This document shows, in pieces, positions 21,007 to 29,114 of a stretch of 64,000 bases of DNA (the first letter of the stretch is position 1; each line of letters begins with the position of its first letter). Position numbers and translations under genes: made by a program. The stretch spans positions 310,001-374,000 of the forward strand of contig NZ_VLKJ01000003.1 of NCBI RefSeq assembly GCF_007830315.1, written 5' to 3'. This stretch comes from Novosphingobium taihuense. Its GTDB lineage: Bacteria; Pseudomonadota; Alphaproteobacteria; Sphingomonadales; Sphingomonadaceae. Under the pieces are notes generated by a model that worked only from the letters and a program-made list of their open reading frames with translations, was not told where the DNA came from and did not search any database.

Positions 21007-21723
21007 TCAACGGCGCCGATAGCGGAAGTACCAGACCTCGTGCCCGTAAACCGTGCGCGCCTTGTGCTCATAGCGCGTTTCCGGCCATCCACCGGGGCGT
21101 ACCTGAAAATCCTTCGCGTCGTTGGCCAGCCAGTCGAACTGGTGCTTGTGGCGGCGCATGACCATCAGGGCGTGGCGCAGGTAGATCGCGTGGTCGGTGC
21201 CAAAGCGGAATTCGCCACCAGGCTTGAGCTTTGCCGCGAACAGGTCGAGCGGGCCGTCGTTCATCATCCGCCGCTTGGCATGCCGTGCCTTGGGCCACGG
21301 ATCGGGATGCAGCAGGTAGAGGAACGACAGGGCGCCGTCCGGAATCCGCCGCAGCACTTCCAACGCATCGCCATGATGAATGCGGACGTTTGGAATAGGC
21401 GGGTGCGCGCCGTTGTCTCCCGAAACATGGGTCAGCGCCTGCGCCACGCCGTTGAGGAACGGCTCTGCCCCGATGAAGCCGTGATCGGGCAGCATGTCGG
21501 CGCGGAAGGCCATGTGCTCTCCGCCGCCGAAGCCGATTTCGAAATGGAGCGGGCGCGGCTCGCCGAATAGAGCCTCGGCGGTGATCGGCCCTTCTGCGGG
21601 CATGGAGATCTGGGGAAGCAGGTCATCCACCAAAGCCTGCTGCCCTTGACGCAGAGGCTTGCCCTTGGCGCGGCCATAGAGGCGGTTGATCGTCGTCGGA
21701 TCGCCGGATTTGTAGGCTGTCAT
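21007..21723 (-). CDS. trmB: tRNA (guanine-N7)-methyltransferase
   Basis: A 238-residue SAM-dependent enzyme that methylates G46 of tRNA. The SAM-binding motif is HFEIGFGGGEH, and LHPDPWPKARHAKRRM is the TrmB signature with catalytic Asp. The N-terminus carries YGRAKGKPLRQGQ, common in alphaproteobacterial TrmB. It is divergent from the LuxR-type regulator. In many relatives trmB follows metK; here metK is 27 kb away. Confidence 0.94.
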   Translation of the reverse strand: MTAYKSGDPTTINRLYGRAKGKPLRQGQQALVDDLLPQISMPAEGPITAEALFGEPRPLHFEIGFGGGEHMAFRADMLPDHGFIGAEPFLNGVAQALTHVSGDNGAHPPIPNVRIHHGDALEVLRRIPDGALSFLYLLHPDPWPKARHAKRRMMNDGPLDLFAAKLKPGGEFRFGTDHAIYLRHALMVMRRHKHQFDWLANDAKDFQVRPGGWPETRYEHKARTVYGHEVWYFRYRRR

Positions 21724-21847
21724 GGCGGCGGCGTTTGGCAGGGAGGCCCGCAGGGGTCAATATGATCGGCTGCAAGTTGGCACGCGTATGGCGTGGTACA
21801 AGAAATTTGGATGGACGGTGCGAGCAGGCTGTGGTGATCACGATCGC

Positions 21848-22666
21848 ATGTCTGCCACCGATCATGGCCCCCGCGCGATTGCGGATTTGACCGACAAGGA
21901 ACTCGAAGTCCTCCGCCTGCTCACTGCGGGTCACACGATCAAGTCGATCGCGACGGTTCTTGATCGCAGCGAAGCCTCGATCAACGAGCGCTTGCGCGAC
22001 GCCCGGCGCAAGACCGGCATCGGCAGCAGCCGCGAACTGGCGCGGCTGGTGGCAGGACAGGAAAACTGGCCCAGAAAAACTGATCTTCCATCGCCCGGTG
22101 CTGCAGGCGACGCCGGTGAGCAGGACTCATCCGCGAGGCCTCATTGGAAGAAGGGAAAGATTGCCATGTTCACTTTGCTGCCTCTTGCCGCCGGGCTCAT
22201 GCTCGTTGCAACGACATCGCACCGCGCCGACGAGCCGCAGGCCAGCCAGAACGCTGCTGCGACAGTATCGCCACTCATCGGCAAATGGTCGCTGGACACT
22301 GCCAGAATTCCCGAGGAGGAGCGCCCCGGCTCGGTAACGATCGCGTTCAGCATCTCGCCCGACCGCCAATGGACGACGCGGGTGGACATCGTCGCGCCGG
22401 ATGGCAATGTCATGAATGCCAGTTCTACCGCAGCGACTGACGGCGTGGCAGTGCCGATTTCGGGCAATATCCCGATCTACGATACAGCATCGCTCCGACA
22501 GCCCGCGCCAAACACGCTGGTCATGACACTCGGCAAAGCGGGAGCACCCGTCGCCACCCGCGTCTACACGGTCGCCCGCGATGGCAGGTCGATGACCGAG
22601 ACGATCGTCTGGGCCGACAAAACGATGCCCAAGATGGAAACGACCTACTTCAACCGCGTCGGCTGA
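21848..22666 (+). CDS. LuxR-type HTH protein with membrane anchor and extracytoplasmic domain
   Basis: A 272-residue protein. Residues about 12-75 form a LuxR/GerE helix-turn-helix (LTDKELEVLRLLTAGHTIKSIATVLDRS, then INERLRDARRKTG). A basic stretch (HWKKGK) leads into one hydrophobic helix (FTLLPLAAGLMLVATT). The C-terminal half, about 155 residues, is a beta-rich domain that would lie in the periplasm. This is a membrane-tethered one-component regulator design, ToxR/CadC-like in plan but with a LuxR-type DNA-binding domain. The start is taken at ATG 21848 where the domain begins. Targets unknown. Confidence 0.8.
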   Translation: MSATDHGPRAIADLTDKELEVLRLLTAGHTIKSIATVLDRSEASINERLRDARRKTGIGSSRELARLVAGQENWPRKTDLPSPGAAGDAGEQDSSARPHWKKGKIAMFTLLPLAAGLMLVATTSHRADEPQASQNAAATVSPLIGKWSLDTARIPEEERPGSVTIAFSISPDRQWTTRVDIVAPDGNVMNASSTAATDGVAVPISGNIPIYDTASLRQPAPNTLVMTLGKAGAPVATRVYTVARDGRSMTETIVWADKTMPKMETTYFNRVG

Positions 22667-22699
22667 TCGACTGGCGCGAAACTGGCGGGGAGGCCTTGG

Positions 22700-23029
22700 T
22701 CAGTCCTTGACGAGCATCTTGTGCTTTGACTTCGCCCAGGTTTCCCCCGCGTCTCCGCCCCACAGTAGCCAGGCAATAAACCCGGCCGAAGGATCACTGT
22801 CATTGTTCCAACGGTCCTGTGCAGCTTTCTTGTCCACGGCGTGTCGCGCGAAGTAGCTGAACATCGATTTCACGTCGCTCTCGGACAACAAACTTCCGTG
22901 AGAAAGCTGGCGCGCCCTCGCAAGTCCGACTTCCGTTCCGCCGCGGCCGAACCTTTCGTGCAGACGAAGGCCGCGCCGTGCTGCCGAAGCCATCCGCTGG
23001 GTCGGCCTGAAGGCACGCGTCTCAGTCAC
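22700..23029 (-). CDS. Conserved hypothetical protein, phage-associated type
   Basis: A 109-residue soluble protein with RGLRLHERFGRGGTEVG, ARARQLSHG, MFSYFARHAVDKKA and PSAGFIAWLLWGGDAG. I recognise this string of motifs from proteins found in phage genomes and near head-maturation genes, as well as in chromosomal loci. No enzyme activity is evident. Its start overlaps the end of the HVA1/TUDOR gene by 8 bp, indicating translational coupling. Confidence 0.65.
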   Translation of the reverse strand: MTETRAFRPTQRMASAARRGLRLHERFGRGGTEVGLARARQLSHGSLLSESDVKSMFSYFARHAVDKKAAQDRWNNDSDPSAGFIAWLLWGGDAGETWAKSKHKMLVKD

Positions 23030-23228
23030 GCTTCAGCGCTCCGGGCTTGTGCGCTGCCCGTTTGCCTTTCTCGGTTTCGACCAGGTATTCCGGTTTGTCC
23101 CTGGATGCCGCCACCTTGTGCCCCTTGATCGTCGTCGGCTTTTCAAGCTTGCGCACGACCTTTCCGTGCGCCTCGCCACCGTGGCTGCTCCACGATACCT
23201 TGTCTCCGGCTTTCAGCGACTTTGCCAT
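23022..23228 (-). CDS. HVA1-family TUDOR-like protein (DUF2945)
   Basis: A 68-residue basic protein beginning MAKSLKAGDKVSWSSHGGEAHGKVVRKL, the signature of the hypervirulence-associated TUDOR-like family (HVA1). The fold is a small SH3-like barrel; its biological role in bacteria is unclear. First gene of a two-gene unit with the downstream overlapping gene at 22700-23029. Confidence 0.82.
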   Translation of the reverse strand: MAKSLKAGDKVSWSSHGGEAHGKVVRKLEKPTTIKGHKVAASRDKPEYLVETEKGKRAAHKPGALKRD

Positions 23229-23324
23229 GATCGGTCCTTCCTTTCGTGCGTTTGCAGAAAGGAGCGGCCAAGAGGTGTGAAGGTTCCGTCGCTTGCCTCG
23301 ATGGGCAGGTCTGTAACGGAAACC

Positions 23325-23356
23325 AAAACGGCCCGCCGGAGAGGGCGGGCCGTTTC
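23325..23356 (-). terminator. Rho-independent terminator after ctrA
   Basis: AAACGGCCCGCC (23326-23337) pairs with GGCGGGCCGTTT (23344-23355); read on the minus strand the hairpin is followed by TTGGTTT. It lies 28 bp past the ctrA stop. Confidence 0.75.
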
Positions 23357-23383
23357 GAGGAATGGCTTGAGATATTGCGGAAA

Positions 23384-24085
23384 TCAGGCCGCTTCGATCG
23401 CGCTCATATCGTCCGGATCGCGCAGCACATAGCCGCGGCCCCAGACGGTTTCGATGTAGTTTTCACCACCACAGGCATGCGCCAGCTTCTTGCGCAGCTT
23501 GCAGATGAACACGTCGATGATCTTGAGTTCGGGTTCGTCCATCCCGCCATAAAGGTGGTTGAGGAACATTTCCTTGGTCAGCGTGGTGCCCTTGCGCAGC
23601 GAAAGCAGCTCGAGCATCGCGTATTCCTTGCCGGTCAGGTGCACGCGGGCACCATCGACCTCGACCGTCTTGGCATCGAGATTGACCGAGAGCTTGCCGG
23701 TGCGGATGACCGACTGCGAGTGCCCCTTCGAACGGCGAACGACCGCGTGGATGCGGGCGATCAGTTCTTCGCGATGGAACGGCTTGGTCACGTAGTCGTC
23801 GGCACCGAAGCCGAACGAGCGGACCTTGCTGTCCATTTCCGAAATGCCGGAAAGGATGAGGACCGGCGTCTGCACCTTGGCAACGCGCAGCTTCTTGAGC
23901 ACGTCATAGCCGTGCATGTCCGGCAGGTTGAGGTCGAGCAGGATGATGTCGTAATCATACAGCTTGCCCAGATCGAGGCCTTCTTCGCCAAGATCTGTAG
24001 AGTAGACGTTGAAGCCTTCGGTCGTGAGCATGAGCTCGATCGCCTTGGCCGTAGTAGGTTCGTCCTCGATCAGCAGTACGCGCAT
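23384..24085 (-). CDS. ctrA: Cell-cycle master response regulator CtrA
   Basis: A 233-residue OmpR-type regulator that in alphaproteobacteria controls cell-cycle, motility and division genes by binding TTAA-N7-TTAA. The receiver domain has E7/D8, the phosphorylated D51 ([11 protein letters not shown]) and K in [11 protein letters not shown]; the C-terminal winged helix contains [17 protein letters not shown] and [11 protein letters not shown]. The C-terminus ends in AIEAA, matching the two-alanine degradation signal used by ClpXP in Caulobacter. Its upstream region carries CtrA-like and GANTC sites, described separately. Confidence 0.96.
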   Translation of the reverse strand: MRVLLIEDEPTTAKAIELMLTTEGFNVYSTDLGEEGLDLGKLYDYDIILLDLNLPDMHGYDVLKKLRVAKVQTPVLILSGISEMDSKVRSFGFGADDYVTKPFHREELIARIHAVVRRSKGHSQSVIRTGKLSVNLDAKTVEVDGARVHLTGKEYAMLELLSLRKGTTLTKEMFLNHLYGGMDEPELKIIDVFICKLRKKLAHACGGENYIETVWGRGYVLRDPDDMSAIEAA

Positions 24086-24120
24086 TGAACCGCCCCTTGA
24101 TTGCCATGTCCCCGTGGCAA

Positions 24121-24195
24121 TTAACCCGACTTCAATTCGGATTGCCCGCCATTAACCATAGGAGGAATGAACATGAAAGGTTAATTTGTTGTAAA
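24121..24195 (-). promoter_or_regulatory. Candidate CtrA-binding sites upstream of ctrA
   Basis: TTAA-N7-TCAA at 24121-24135 and TTAA-N7-TAAA at 24181-24195 each differ from the full CtrA motif by one base, and TTAACCAT at 24152-24159 matches the known half-site. They lie 36-110 bp before the ctrA start. Further TTAA half-sites occur at 24219 and 24353. Autoregulation is inferred. Confidence 0.5.
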
Positions 24196-24242
24196 CCCGC
24201 GGGCGGGGCTCATTCGCGTTAACCGGGCATGTGCCGGGGAAT

Positions 24243-24404
24243 GAATCGTTTTGGCACGAAAGTGATTCAGATCGGGACGAAAATCGCCTGATTTCGGGGT
24301 GTCCCGTATTGAATCACTCAGCCTCGAGAGCCCGCAAAAAGGTCCGGAGTGGTTAACAAAAACGCCATCCGGCCCCGCGCGAAGTGATTCGCGCCCGCCG
24401 AATC
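24243..24404. promoter_or_regulatory. Cluster of five GANTC (CcrM) sites before ctrA
   Basis: GANTC occurs at 24243, 24264, 24311, 24386 and 24400, five times in 162 bp where less than one is expected by chance. Three of them share the longer core AAGTGATTC or its reverse complement (24261, 24311, 24382). The last overlaps the stop of the TPR gene. This is the region 158-320 bp upstream of ctrA, where methylation-sensitive promoters lie in Caulobacter. Confidence 0.55.
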
Positions 24405-25398
24405 AGGCCCCCGCGATACCAAGAGTGGACGCCGCCTCGCGCAATTTCCTCGCGCTCGCACTGTCGTTGCGGAAGGCAGCTAGGCCTTTCTGCAGCGCTT
24501 CGGCAGCCTTGCGTGGCTCGCCCAGTTGCATTCGGCTGCGCAGCAGCATGATCCAGCGGTCGACATTGGCCGGGTCATTGGCGAGCTTGGCCTCGAGCCC
24601 ATCGACCATGCCGCGGATCATCGCTTCCTGCTGGCCCTTGGGTAGGCCCGCAGCCGCCTTCATCTGGTCACTTGTCGGGCCAGGGATCGCCGCAGCGGCC
24701 TTGTGCGGGCCATCGGTAATCACGCCATTTGCAGGCGCTGCAAACTTCGCCTCGGCAAGTCGCTTTTCCACGTCGATCTTGCGCTTTTCGCCGACATTGC
24801 GAATCACCTCGCGGATATCCTCGGCATAGGGCGCGTCGGCCGGCGTATCCTCAAGCAGGTCGAACCACGCGTTGATCGCCTGCCGGTGCCGTCCCGAAAG
24901 GTCCATCGCCACGGCCTGGAAGTAGCGCGCGCGGGCATCCTTGGGGTCGAGCTTGATCGCCTTGTCGAACGCGGCCTTGGCGTCGCGCGGCATGCTGCCT
25001 TCTTCCTTGCTCGCCAGGACAAGCGCCTCGCCAAGGAACGACCAGGTTTCGGCATGGTCGGGATCGAGCTTGGTCGCCTTCTTGAGCGCGGTGGCGGCCT
25101 CGGCATAGCGCTCGGTCTGGAAGTATGACCAGCCGAGCATCCGCCAGCCTTCGGCATCGTCGGGTGTTTCGGCGAGCTTGGCTTCCAGCTTGGCGATGAC
25201 GTCATCGACCGAGGGCTGCTGGCTCGGCACGGCAGGCGGGGGGACGGCGGCGGGCGGCGGCGTTTCCGGCCCACGCATCATCGCGACGCCGCCTGCGCCC
25301 AACGCGATCAGGCCTGCGGCCAGAAGCGCGACCTTGCCGATTCGCGATGCACCCTGCGCAGGTTCGCGCGTTTCGGTGGCAGGTTCGGGATCGGTCAT
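24403..25398 (-). CDS. CcmI/CycH-like TPR membrane protein
   Basis: A 331-residue protein with a short cytoplasmic N-terminus, one membrane helix (VALLAAGLIALGAGGVAMM), a Pro-rich linker and TPR repeats (EGWRMLGWSYFQTERYAEAATALKKATKLDPD and following). The spacing and the segment DTPADAPYAEDIREVI resemble the C-terminal domain of CcmI/CycH, which handles apocytochrome c during c-type heme attachment. The start at 25398 has AGGAG upstream. It diverges from an operon encoding a decaheme cytochrome. A general TPR scaffold role is the alternative. Confidence 0.7.
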   Translation of the reverse strand: MTDPEPATETREPAQGASRIGKVALLAAGLIALGAGGVAMMRGPETPPPAAVPPPAVPSQQPSVDDVIAKLEAKLAETPDDAEGWRMLGWSYFQTERYAEAATALKKATKLDPDHAETWSFLGEALVLASKEEGSMPRDAKAAFDKAIKLDPKDARARYFQAVAMDLSGRHRQAINAWFDLLEDTPADAPYAEDIREVIRNVGEKRKIDVEKRLAEAKFAAPANGVITDGPHKAAAAIPGPTSDQMKAAAGLPKGQQEAMIRGMVDGLEAKLANDPANVDRWIMLLRSRMQLGEPRKAAEALQKGLAAFRNDSASARKLREAASTLGIAGA

Positions 25399-25629
25399 CG
25401 CAAACTCCTGTCGGATGCCTTGCACGTCATCCGTGTGCTGCGCCGCATATCGTGCGGGGGCGGTCGCATGCAAGCTGTTGCTCAGCAAAGACGGTGCAGC
25501 GAATTTTGCGACTGGCAATGCGCGGCTCTTCGGCTAAAGTCCGCGCGATAGGGGTCGCAAATCGGTTTTTGAAAGTGGGCAGGGGCAGGGACATGCTCCG
25601 TTCGCTTGCGATGCGGGGGACGCATACCG

Positions 25630-28206
25630 GTGGGCGAGGTTTTCAAGGTTGCGATTATCGGTTCGGGCCCGGCAGGCATGAGCGCTGCCGGACGCGCGGC
25701 GCAGCTTGGTCTGAGCCACGTGCTGCTCGAAAAAACCGATCACCTCTCGGACACGATCTACAAGTACCAGAAGGGCAAGCATGTGATGGCCACGCCATCG
25801 CAGCTGATCCTGCGGTCGGATCAGGAGTTCGACGCGGGCAAGAAGGAAGACATCCTCGACAAGTGGAACCGCCGCACCGCCGAACTCGGCGTGAACGTGA
25901 AGTACAATGCCGAGGTCAAGTCGATCAAGGGCACGGGTCCTGCGATAGAGGGTTCGGTCCAGAAGATCGTCACAAGAGCGCGCGATGGATCGAGCACGAC
26001 GACCGAACTGCAACGCTTTGCCCCGCCCTATGCGATTGAGCTGACCAGCGGCGAAACGGTCATGGCCGAGAACGTGGTTCTCGCCATCGGCACGCAGGGC
26101 AACCCGAACCTGATGCGCTGCCCCGGCGGTGATTTGCCGCACGTCACCTACCAGCTCGATGACCCTTACGCCGTGCTCGACCAGCACATCGTGGTGGTCG
26201 GCACCGGTGACGCAGGTATCGAGAACGCGCGCGGCCTAGTCGAGGACCCTGCGCAGGGCAACGTGGTGACGGTGCTCAACCGCGCGCCCAAGTCTACCAA
26301 CGTCCGCGAAAGCTTCGCCACCGCCAAGGAGCCCAACGCCAAGGCGCTGGTCGAGGACGACGCTGCGGGCAAGCTCACCATCCGCTACGAGACCGAGACC
26401 AAGGCCATCGAGCCGGGCTGGATCACGCTGTCCACGCGCGATGGCGAAGAGCGCATCCGCTGCGACCGGATTATTGCCCGCATCGGCTCTGCCCCGCCGC
26501 GCGGCTTCGTCGAAGGCTGCGGCATCGAGTTTGCGAGCGCCGACCGTCTGGCTTTCCCGACGCTGTCGCCCCAGTTCGAATCGACCGCGCCCGGAATCTT
26601 CGTGATCGGGGCGCTGGCGGGCTATCCGCTGATCAAGCACTGCATGAATCAGGGCTACGACGTCGTCGAGTTCATCAATGGCAATACCGGCCTGAAACCG
26701 GCGGACGAGCCGCTGCTCGAAGCCAAGTTCGCAGGCCTGCCGGGCAATCGCTCGGTCAACGACTGGCTCGAATTCCTGCGCACCAACGTCACCATCCTTG
26801 ATGGCATGACCACGCTGCAGCTGCGCGAGTTCATGCTCGATTCGGCCGCGCGCGCCTATGCCAAGGGCGAGACGGTGTTCGAGAAGAACGATCCCGGTTC
26901 CTCGCTCTTCGCGATTGCCTCGGGTTCGGTCCACGTCCGGCTCGATCCGAAGGACCCGTCAAAGGTCGTTCCGATCCCGGCAGGCACGATCTTCGGCGAA
27001 GTCGGCCTGATCTCGGGCCGTAAGCGCGGCGCGACGATCGTTGCGGCGGAAGACACGATCTGCGTCGAGATCAGCCGCAACGCCGCGCTCAAGCTGCAGA
27101 GCCAGGTGCCGACAGCCAAGCGCGCGATCGAGCGTATTTCGACCGAGCGCCAGATCCTGCAGATGTTTGGTTCGGGCCTGACCAGCGCCGACATCGCAGA
27201 GGTCGTCGAAAGTTCGAAGATCATGGCTGTCCGTGCGGGCGACGCGATCATCAATGAAGGCGACGAGGACAAGGACATCTACGTCATTCGCGTCGGCTCC
27301 ATGGTGGTCGAGAAGGAAGTCGGCGGAAAGCCGGTGTTCCTGTCGTACCTGCCCGCCGGGTCCTATGTTGGCGAAATGGCGCTGATCGATGGCGGCCGCC
27401 GCACGGCAACCGTGCGCGCCGCGATCAAGAGCGAGGTCATCAAGATCGATGGCGAGGCCTTCGGTCGCGTACTCGCGGCCAAGCCTGCCCTGCTCGAACG
27501 CGCGCGCAAGGACATGGAAGTCCGTCGCGCGACCAACGCCTTTATCGAATCGAAGAAGGACAGCTTCTCGGGCGTCGTCGACCTCTACTCCGAACAGGCC
27601 AAGTTCCTCGTTTCGCAGGGGCTGGGCGAAGCGACCGACGTGCTGCTCATCGACGAGCGGCTCTGCGTGGGATGCGACAACTGCGAGAAGGCCTGCGCCG
27701 ACAGTCACGACGGCCTCTCGCGCCTTGATCGCGAGGCCGGAAAAAGCTTCGCCCACCTTCACGTGCCGACATCGTGCCGCCACTGCGAACACCCGCACTG
27801 CATGGCCGATTGCCCGCCCAATGCGATTCATCGCGGGCCCGATGGCGAAGTGTTCATCAACGATACGTGCATCGGCTGCGGCAACTGCCAGCGCAATTGC
27901 CCCTACGGCGTGATCCGCATGGACAAGGTGCCGCCAAAGAAGCCGTCGCTGCTTTCGTGGCTGTTCTTCGGCTCCGGGCCGGGACCGGGCGAGCCGTCCT
28001 ACAAGTGGTCAAAGAAGAACACGAAATACACCGGCGACCCGGCGGTCGACGAACTGCTCGATCGCAAGAAGGCGATCAAGTGCGACATGTGCGCGGGGAT
28101 CGAAGGTGGCCCGAGCTGCGTCCGCGCCTGTCCGACAGGTGCCGCCATCCGCGTATCGCCCGACGAGTTCCTGACCGTCGCGCGGCTCGAGAACGAGGGA
28201 GTCTGA
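25630..28206 (+). CDS. Oxidoreductase fused to two cyclic-nucleotide-binding domains and four [4Fe-4S] motifs
   Basis: An 858-residue cytoplasmic protein. Residues 5-390 are an FAD/NAD(P) oxidoreductase with GSGPAG (11-16) and a second dinucleotide fold GTGDAG (191-196). Two cyclic-nucleotide-binding domains follow: phosphate-binding cassettes FGEVGLISGRKRGAT (about 455) and VGEMALIDGGRRTAT (about 580), both with the Arg-x-Ala/Thr core. The C-terminus has four ferredoxin-type motifs: C679/682/685/689, C716/719/724/728, C747/750/753/757 and C818/821/830/834. A GTG start at 25630 follows GGGGA; TTG 25606 is unlikely. It is 4 bp before the cytochrome b-like gene. Cyclic-nucleotide gating of electron flow is inferred. 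Confidence 0.88.
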   Translation: MGEVFKVAIIGSGPAGMSAAGRAAQLGLSHVLLEKTDHLSDTIYKYQKGKHVMATPSQLILRSDQEFDAGKKEDILDKWNRRTAELGVNVKYNAEVKSIKGTGPAIEGSVQKIVTRARDGSSTTTELQRFAPPYAIELTSGETVMAENVVLAIGTQGNPNLMRCPGGDLPHVTYQLDDPYAVLDQHIVVVGTGDAGIENARGLVEDPAQGNVVTVLNRAPKSTNVRESFATAKEPNAKALVEDDAAGKLTIRYETETKAIEPGWITLSTRDGEERIRCDRIIARIGSAPPRGFVEGCGIEFASADRLAFPTLSPQFESTAPGIFVIGALAGYPLIKHCMNQGYDVVEFINGNTGLKPADEPLLEAKFAGLPGNRSVNDWLEFLRTNVTILDGMTTLQLREFMLDSAARAYAKGETVFEKNDPGSSLFAIASGSVHVRLDPKDPSKVVPIPAGTIFGEVGLISGRKRGATIVAAEDTICVEISRNAALKLQSQVPTAKRAIERISTERQILQMFGSGLTSADIAEVVESSKIMAVRAGDAIINEGDEDKDIYVIRVGSMVVEKEVGGKPVFLSYLPAGSYVGEMALIDGGRRTATVRAAIKSEVIKIDGEAFGRVLAAKPALLERARKDMEVRRATNAFIESKKDSFSGVVDLYSEQAKFLVSQGLGEATDVLLIDERLCVGCDNCEKACADSHDGLSRLDREAGKSFAHLHVPTSCRHCEHPHCMADCPPNAIHRGPDGEVFINDTCIGCGNCQRNCPYGVIRMDKVPPKKPSLLSWLFFGSGPGPGEPSYKWSKKNTKYTGDPAVDELLDRKKAIKCDMCAGIEGGPSCVRACPTGAAIRVSPDEFLTVARLENEGV

Positions 28207-28210
28207 GCCA

Positions 28211-29107
28211 ATGGCGAGCATCGCACCCCGCAAGCGTACCGGCGCCACCCGCGCGCGCACTTCCACGCATGAAGGCTTTCTTACCCACCGCAACCTGTTT
28301 TGGGGCAAGCTCTCTGCTGCGCTCGCGCTGGCGCTGATCGGGCTGTACATCTTCGTACCGTTGCCGGGCACGCACTTCGGTTCAAGCTGGTTGGGCTATA
28401 CGCTCGGCACCGTCGGCGCTCTGCTGATCCTCTGGCTGACCATGCTGGGCATGCGCAAGCGCGCGATCACGCCGGGGCGCTGGAGCCTCAAGGGCTGGAC
28501 ATCGGCCCACGTCTATCTTGGCCTGTGCCTGACAGTCATCGGCACACTCCATTCGGGCTTCCACCTCGGCTGGAACGTCCACACCCTGGCCTGGGCGCTG
28601 ATGCTGATCGTGATCGGTTCGGGGATCTTTGGGATCTGGGTCTACGCCACGCTGCCCCGCGCGCTGTCGTCCAACCGCTATGACGAAGAAGGTGCGATCA
28701 CCGAAAAGCAGATGATCGAGGCGCTGCGCTCGCTCGACCGCCAGATCCACGACGCCGCGCAGCCGCTCGATGCCGAAACCGCGACGCTGGTGGGCCGGAG
28801 CCTCGACGAGGACCCATTCGCTGGCTCCTTCTGGAACCGCATCACCGGCAAGTATCCGAACTGCGCTACGCGCGGCACGGCGGCGGAGCTGCGACGCCTG
28901 CGCGCCTATCGCCCGCGCCTCGACAACGATCCGCTCGACAAGGTCGACGCGCTGCTGACGCGCAAGGAGGCAATGCTCGGGCGAATGCGACGGCACCTGA
29001 AGCTCAAGTCATGGCTGCAGGCCTGGCTCTACATTCACGTGCCCGTGACCTTTGCGCTGATTGCGGCGCTTTCCGCCCATATCGTCAGCGTCTTCTTCTA
29101 CTGGTGA
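28211..29107 (+). CDS. Five-helix membrane protein, probable cytochrome b subunit
   Basis: A 298-residue inner-membrane protein with about five helices. Helices three to five carry histidines suited to heme b ligation: H100 (SAHVYLG), H114 and H118 (LHSGFH), H124, then H276 (YIHVPVTF) and H290 (SAHIVSVFF). A charged loop of about 120 residues between helices four and five is probably cytoplasmic. It starts 4 bp after the FeS oxidoreductase gene and ends 7 bp before the decaheme gene, so it should connect the two across the membrane. Exact family not recognised; NapH- or cyt b561-like roles are possible. Confidence 0.75.
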   Translation: MASIAPRKRTGATRARTSTHEGFLTHRNLFWGKLSAALALALIGLYIFVPLPGTHFGSSWLGYTLGTVGALLILWLTMLGMRKRAITPGRWSLKGWTSAHVYLGLCLTVIGTLHSGFHLGWNVHTLAWALMLIVIGSGIFGIWVYATLPRALSSNRYDEEGAITEKQMIEALRSLDRQIHDAAQPLDAETATLVGRSLDEDPFAGSFWNRITGKYPNCATRGTAAELRRLRAYRPRLDNDPLDKVDALLTRKEAMLGRMRRHLKLKSWLQAWLYIHVPVTFALIAALSAHIVSVFFYW

Positions 29108-29114
29108 GCGAGAG

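Noticed and set aside
24250-24270. Sigma-54 promoter (TGGCAC-like) upstream of ctrA
   Set aside because: TGGCAC is present at 24252 but the downstream TTGC element at the required distance is missing.
25399-25629. CRP/FNR-type operator before the redox operon
   Set aside because: No TGTGA-N6-TCACA or TTGAT-N4-ATCAA palindrome could be found by eye, although cyclic-nucleotide control would have made one attractive.
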